In this document: piece by piece, positions 58,756 through 64,000 of the stretch
Numbering within the stretch: position 1 is the first letter of the stretch
Layout: every line of letters starts with the position of its first letter
Assembly (NCBI GenBank): GCA_028752905.1
Contig: JAQNBH010000007.1
Location: forward strand, 45,178,910 to 45,242,909
DNA: 64,000 nucleotides
Direction: 5' to 3'
DNA from: Cladorhizidae sp. MBARI D1340-BT2
Taxonomy: Eukaryota; Porifera; Demospongiae; Poecilosclerida; Cladorhizidae
Program-made: the position numbers and the translations under genes
Notes under the pieces: model-generated
Databases searched by the model: none
Seen by the model: the letters and a program-made list of their open reading frames with translations, nothing else
Told to the model about the DNA's origin: nothing

Positions 58756-58857
58756 ACAAAATTAATCTCTTTGTTGAGAAGTCAGCATCTTCCTGAGCAA
58801 CGAGCCCTGACCAAGGACTACGACAAGAAGAGGATGTCATTATGTGATGAAGACTAG
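58756..58857 (+). CDS. Candidate terminal exon seeding the 59-bp array
   Basis: After tgatgaatatatgcttcag, 33 codons TKLISLLRSQHLPEQRALTK then DYDKKRMSLCDED and TAG. Codon use and composition look coding. The last bases (GATGAAGACTAGCTCTGAGA) match the unit of the array that follows, so stop codon and 3' UTR start have been tandemly multiplied. AATAAA at about 60121, beyond the array, could serve as poly(A) signal. Unknown protein. Confidence 0.5.
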   Translation, partial: TKLISLLRSQHLPEQRALTKDYDKKRMSLCDED

Positions 58858-60112
58858 CTCTGAGAGAAGAGGCAGCCAGCACTAGAACATCATGAAGTCT
58901 AGACAGTGATGAGGACTAGCTCTGAGAGAAGAGGCAGCCAGCACTAGAACATCATGAAGTCTAGACAGTGATGAGGCTAGCTCTGAGAGAAGAGGCAGTC
59001 AGCACTAGAACATCATGAAGTCTAGACAGTGATGAGGCTAGCTCTGAGAGAAGAGGCAGCCAGCACTAGAACATCATGAAGTCTAGACAGTGATGAGGCT
59101 AGCTCTGAGAGAAGAGGCTGTCAGCAGTAGAACATCATGAAGTCTAGACAGTGATGAGGCTAGCTCTGAGAGAAGAGGCAGTCAGCACTAGAACATCATG
59201 AAGTCTAGACAGTGATGAGGACTAGCTCTGAGAGAAGAGGCTGTCAGCACTAGAACATCATGAAGTCTAGACAGTGATGAGGCTAGCTCTGAGAGAAGAG
59301 GCAGTCAGCACTAGAACATCATGAAGTCTAGACAGTGATGAGGACTAGCTCTGAGAGAAGAGGCAGTCAGCACTAGAACATCATGAAGTCTAGACAGTGA
59401 TGAGGACTAGCTCTGAGAGAAGAGGCAGTCAGCACTAGAACATCATGAAGTCTAGACAGTGATGAGGACTAGCTCTGAGAGAAGAGGCTGTCAGCAGTAG
59501 AACATCATGAAGTCTAGACAGTGATGAGGACTAGCTCTGAGAGAAGAGGCAGTCAGCACTAGAACATCATGAAGTCTAGACAGTGATGAGGCTAGCTCTG
59601 AGAGAAGAGGCAGTCAGCACTAGAACATCATGAAGTCTAGACAGTGATGAGGACTAGCTCTGAGAGAAGAGGCAGCCAGCACTAGAACATCATGAAGTCT
59701 AGACAGTGATGAGGCTAGCTCTGAGAGAAGAGGCAGTCAGCACTAGAACATCATGAAGTCTAGACAGTGATGAGGCTAGCTCTGAGAGAAGAGGCAGTCA
59801 GCACTAGAACATCATGAAGTCTAGACAGTGATGAGGGCTAGCTCTGAGAGAAGAGGCAGTCAGCACTAGAACATCATGAAGTCTAGACAGCGATGAAGAC
59901 TAGCTCTGAGAGAAGAGGCAGTCAGCACTAGAACATCATGAAGTCTAGACAGTGATGAGGCTAGCTCTGAGAGAAGAGGCAGTCAGCACTAGAACATCAT
60001 GAAGTCTAGACAGTGATGAGGCTAGCTCTGAGAGAAGAGGCAGTCAGCACTAGAACATCATGAAGTCTAGACAGTGATGAGGCTAGCTCTGAGAGAAGAG
60101 GCTGTCAGCACT
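58845..60112. repeat. 59-61-bp minisatellite carrying a stop codon, about 21 copies
   Basis: The unit contains GATGAGGACTAG, CTCTGAGAGAAGAGGCAGTC and AGCACTAGAACATCATGAAG. GGACTAGC/GGCTAGC alternation gives the length classes. Confidence 0.97.
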
Positions 60113-60672
60113 AGTATGGCAAATAAACAACAAAGAGATCACACAAGAACTTGTAGGAGTGTGTCATGTGTATGGGAGTACATATTGGCATAAGAGGATA
60201 AGTGGAAGGATTGTGAACTTCCTATAACAACCTTAGCTGGTATTGAGTTACAGTACTCCATTGCCGAGGGAAGCCATGGTCCAGAGGACAGGGCCACCTG
60301 GACAGGGAGATTACTAGGTTCTTACCCTCTTCCTGACCCGTGTCCCTGACCTCACAGGATGTGTATGTACGGCGGCCCCAGTTGCCATGGGAAACCTAAG
60401 AGGTAGTATTGTTATACTTCAGACGAGTCCTTACGCACTCTTGATATGACCAAGTTTTAGTTGCCCTTGACACTGCCGCAATACTGGGAATTGTGGGAGT
60501 GGCAGGAAGAAGGACAACTCTTGATGGCATGTTCAATCCTGGTGACCACAGAATGCTCTCAATAAGCTGCCCTGGGTCCATATTCAATTAGACACTTGAC
60601 ACTGCGCCAGTTAGTTTGCTAGAAAATGTGGCATTGGCCAAAACATCAACAACTAATCAGCGATATACTCCC
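60113..60672 (+). other. Unique region with a candidate exon pair
   Basis: Two exon-like segments on the + strand: 60254-60317 (acceptor attgagttacag, donor CTAG/gttctt) and one starting 60358 after a strong acceptor (tcctgacccgtgtccctgacctcacag). In phase 0 the second reads DVYVRRPQLPWET then TAA; the phase that joins the first gives CVCTAAPVAMGNLRGSIVIL. All frames are open across both, so the frame is unresolved. A long - strand frame (60396-60587, GQLIESILWSPGLNMPSRVV) overlaps. No family recognised. Confidence 0.35.
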
Positions 60673-61312
60673 CATCCTCGTGGACTCTCCCTCACCACCA
60701 GGGTGTGGATGCACTAGGTGCAGCCTGGTGGACTCTCCCTCACCACCAGGGTGTGGATGCACTAGGTGCAGCCTGGTGGTCTCTCCCTCACCACCAGGGT
60801 GTGGATGCACTAGGTGCAGCCTGGTGGACTCTCCCTCACCACCAGGGTGTGGATGCACTAGGTGCAGCCTGGTGGACTCTCCCTCACCACCAGGGTGTGG
60901 ATGCACTAGGTGCAGCCTGGTGGTCTCTCCCGTATCCCTCACCACCAGGGTGTGGATGCACCAGGTGGACTCTCCCTCGCCACCAGGGTGTGGATGCACT
61001 AGGTGCAGCCTGGTGGACTCAACAGAGAGCACAGAGAGAGACCTGTCTTAATAGCTATATATCAATTATATACAGTGAAGTTTGGAGAATCCATGAAGCT
61101 AACATATTTAGCATCAAGAGAGAGCAGAGAGAAACCTATCTTGTGATTCTATCAAGTCCATTACTGTGAAGTATGCAGAATATACGGATGTTTGGTACTC
61201 TCCCGTATCCCTCACCACCAGGGTGTGGAGGCACTAGGTGCAGCCCTCCCCTATCCCTCACCACCAGGGTGTGGATGCACTAGGTGCAGCCTGGTGGATT
61301 CTCCCCTATCCC
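60673..61312. repeat. 48-bp minisatellite in two blocks, with diverged dispersed motifs between
   Basis: Blocks at 60673-61020 (about 7 copies) and 61198-61312 (about 2 copies) share CCCTCACCACCAGGGTGTGG, ATGCACTAGGTGCAGCCTGG and TGGACTCT. The unit contains GGTGTGGATGCAC and CTAGGTGCAGCC. Between them, 61050-61102 and 61155-61195 are diverged copies of the AGTGAAGTGTGCAG motif found at 23.7 and 25.35 kb. Confidence 0.93.
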
Positions 61313-62680
61313 TCACCACAAGGCAGGTACAGCCTGGTGTCCTTCCTGAAAACAGGTACCCATCGCACTAACATCCAGTGGCCCTCTCTCCATAAGAGAG
61401 CAGTGGAAGGAACTGCACTAAACCTCAAGAGGATGTCTTGCATTAATCAAGTGATCTTGTAATAAGTCCTAGGCTCCAAGGAATGGTGATTTTTAGCCCT
61501 TGTACATAATAAGGATGAAGATTCACCTTTGAACTCTTTCACCGGCAGATATGACAACATTAATTATTTTATTGCAAGACAAATATTACCTGGGCGACAT
61601 ACATCAGGTGATAGCTAAAGAGTTGATCAACAATTGTAGCAACCTTTTGTTGCTTAGCAATAAACCACATTTCGGTTAATCTCGTTATAAGAAAAGAGAG
61701 AAAATGTTATTTCTGTTAACTTCTTCTTCAAGGGTTGACCCTTTCCCACTGAACATCGGGTTATGCTGAGCAGTCCACGAACAATGGGGTTGCTTAGGAA
61801 CAAGCCACGTCTCCAAGTCTACACAAGTAGCTAAACAACTAGTGAGGTGACAAACCGCATGAATATGAATAACATTATAATCTGATGGCTTTTCTTTTGT
61901 AATAGTCTTTTGTAATAGTCTCGTATTGAGATCTAGCCACGTTGGCCATTGCAGTACTGATGAACAGCAGCTGACCATGTCCCATGGAGGAAGTTGACAA
62001 GCTGAAGGAAATGATGATAAATGTTGGTTGCTTAGTGATAAACCACATAAATGTGAATATCATTACAAGCATGCTAGAAGTAATGTCCCAAGCCTGGTTG
62101 CTTCATATGTTGCACATGATGACTGATGCAGTGTCAATCAAATACCTGCCAACCTATGCTCACCAACATGGACCATTGCTTATCCAACCAAATCAAGGAA
62201 TTTCATCACCTTGAAGCTGCCGGCTATGAAGTCCCGTTTCACATTGTCCAGGGGGTGTCGCTATGAAGTGGGTGACCAACATTGGAGAGGGATTAGTACC
62301 ACGACTATGCCCGTGGCGAGCAGGAGTATTCTAGGTCTGCAGAACATGGAAAGAACATCAGTTGCACTACCAGAATATGGCACAGGCATAGCAGCAACTG
62401 GGCCATAGTAGTTGATGGGCCAGGAGAACCAGCTTGACTGTGCCAACAACTATGCCCATGATGAGCAGTAAGAGTTGCCAGAGCCACTGACTCATCAGAG
62501 TCATATGCTGGATACTTGTGAATACACCCACCACTTGATTGCACAACCTAATGCCCAGGACATTCTGGGAAATTCTAGGGGGGGGGCGGGGGGGTGGAGA
62601 AGATCTAGCATGTACTAGAATTATGTGCTTAATCTAGCTTTATATACAACTAGATGCTTGATCTAACCTCTATTCATCAT
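61313..62680. other. Unique region with three diverged dispersed-repeat copies
   Basis: GTTGCTTAGCAATAAACCAC near 61650, GGTTGCTTAGGAACAAGCCA near 61790 and GGTTGCTTAGTGATAAACCA near 62025 lie in diverged copies of one repeat; AGCTATCACCTGATG also matches 49.5 kb in reverse. Open frames on both strands here (for example 61685-61978 -, 62211-62408 +) have no recognisable homology and I do not call them genes. A G/C homopolymer tract is at 62578-62594. Confidence 0.5.
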
Positions 62681-62912
62681 TACCATCTCTGAAGAAGTGC
62701 AGCTGGTGCTCACTGCCATCAAATACTTCACAAGATGGTGTAGGGCAAGGACCAACTGCTGGATCACAGACAACACAGCTTCTCAGAGCTGTTACCACCT
62801 CACAGTCGACATCATTGCTTCCCACCTCTTGTGCACTGCTGTCGCTCTTGGAGAAGCCAAGGTCATCCTGGAAAAGCTGGTTAATATCTTCATCTCCGCT
62901 AGTTCACCATAA
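62680..62912 (+). other. Open on both strands; possible exon or dispersed repeat
   Basis: The + frame reads SEEVQLVLTAIKYFTRWCRA, RTNCWITDNTASQSCYHLTV, DIIASHLLCTAVALGEAKVI and LEKLVNIFISASSP then TAA. The - frame in the same register reads GDEDINQLFQDDLGFSKSDS onward to a stop. The LGE...EKLV-x-x-FI segment is shared with the - strand at 46.7 kb. A + acceptor (tattcatcattaccatctctgaag) is plausible. Confidence 0.35.
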
Positions 62913-63176
62913 CTTTTCGAGACAGGGGATGTGAAGTTTGTCGTCACGTTGACCCTAGTTATCCAAGCCATGTGCCCTTTCTATTATTGTTGGCGGTAGC
63001 ACAATGCTTTGGGCTCACTTGTGCAGTTGCTTTACGAGAAAGGTTGATTTTTTAATAGTGGCAGTAATTACATTTTGTGCCATATGACACTTACGCCGGT
63101 GAGAGGGTTAATCCGGGAGGTGAGAGGGTTAATCAGGTTGCGGTCAAATGTTGTGAGGTTATTATAAAAAACCAGC

Positions 63177-64000
63177 TTGCTTCAGAGATCAGGTGCAACT
63201 AGTCTTTCCACTCCACCTTACACTAGTTGCCATGATGTTGCCAGTGCACAGCAGCCCACCGTACCACACTGGCAGAGGTTCATCATTCATCTCAGAGACT
63301 CTTCTCAAACAGTTCTGACCACGCACAAGTTACTACACCACACCTACACAAAGCTGAACCACACCTACACAAAGCTGAACCTCAACTCACTCGTCAAACA
63401 CAGCATCACCCAAGCACTGGACCCGCCAAGCACACGACCAGCCTAGCACTGGACCCACCAAGCAGTGGACCAGTCAAGCACTGGACCAGCCTAGCACTGG
63501 ACCAACCAAGCACTGGACCAGCCTAGCATTCGACCAGCCAAGCATTCGACCAGCCAAGCACTGGAGCAGCCAAGCACTGGAGCAGCCAAGCACTGGAGCA
63601 GCCAAGCACTGGACCAGTCAATATACTGGTCAACACAGCCCAGACCTGCACATCTTGCTGAGGCCTGGTCCACACAGCCCAGACCTGCACATCAGAGGCC
63701 AAGTCACTGAAAACAGTTGCTTCTACTTACACCTGTCCAGAGTGTAGTGCGCTTATATTGGTTGGCCACCCAAATAGAGGGGGGAGGGGAGAAAACAATT
63801 CATATGCCAATTAGAATCTATTTTGGCAGCTTTGCTTCATAACTGTGCAAGCTATGTCTTTGGTCATTTAAGTAGTTAGATAATAATAACAGCAACTAGA
63901 ACGTAATGTAATATTGTAATCATAAGGGGGTGGGGAGAGGGGCGTGTCAATGCTTTTGTGTTGTTGCTAGGTGTTATAATATTCCACTATCAATTGTATA
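63177..64000. other. Terminal region with a degenerate 15-16-bp array
   Basis: 63410-63620 has about 13 copies of CCAAGCACTGGACCAG with CTAGCACTGG variants, followed by a twofold repeat of CACACAGCCCAGACCTGCAC. An upstream + frame (63177-63446) is open but unrecognised. 63700-64000 shows nothing further. Confidence 0.7.

Overview
This is a eukaryotic, almost certainly invertebrate-animal genomic window. It has short coding exons bounded by GT-AG splice sites, a non-LTR retrotransposon, an RTE-like 3' fragment, hAT and pogo-type DNA transposon remains, and by my tally about two thirds of its length is tandem minisatellite DNA (roughly 35 separate arrays, unit 20-68 bp). A sponge or another repeat-rich invertebrate would fit, but I cannot name the species. 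A 100-base run of N (35517-35616) marks an assembly gap.

Layout. 1-1.6 kb: decayed non-LTR retrotransposon (reverse transcriptase, + strand). 2.3-11.7 kb: four phase-compatible + strand exons of a TMEM9-family gene (small lysosomal membrane protein); its third intron is a 7.8-kb block of 36-bp, 22-bp and 68-bp arrays, and a 33-bp array begins on its fourth donor site. 12.7-18.9 kb: dispersed repeat, then a 32-bp array of about 4.4 kb interrupted by an 820-bp hAT relic. 18.9-27.7 kb: more arrays alternating with short candidate exons and an RTE-like insertion with a target-site duplication. 27.8-36.65 kb: a 7.7-kb 41-bp array that runs into the gap, then 36-bp and 53-bp arrays. 36.65-38.25 kb: decayed pogo-type transposase (- strand) carrying a nested hAT MITE. 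38.4-40.2 kb: a + strand terminal exon facing a - strand terminal exon. 40.3-49.1 kb: 33-, 49-, 29-, 32-, 44- and 42-bp arrays with a few candidate exons. 50.2-52.4 kb: a higher-order array. 52.7 kb: a 200-bp imperfect hairpin. 53.6-61.3 kb: 25-, 34-, 67-, 22-, 47-, 59- and 48-bp arrays, again touching short exons. 61.3-64 kb: mostly unique sequence with diverged copies of a dispersed repeat centred on GTTGCTTAGCAAC-like palindromes.

The most interesting pattern is that many arrays start on an exon boundary. The repeat unit contains the exon's own donor, acceptor or stop codon, so a splice site or C-terminal codon block is multiplied up to dozens of times. This is clearest at the TMEM9-like exon 11601-11735, and candidate cases lie near 19.3, 21.0, 22.7, 46.8, 55.1, 55.4, 56.4, 58.7 and 58.86 kb. 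Apart from TMEM9 and the transposons I could not name the genes. The very long open frames inside arrays look like by-products of periodicity, not genes. Exon calls other than TMEM9 rest on splice signals and reading frame only and need transcript evidence.
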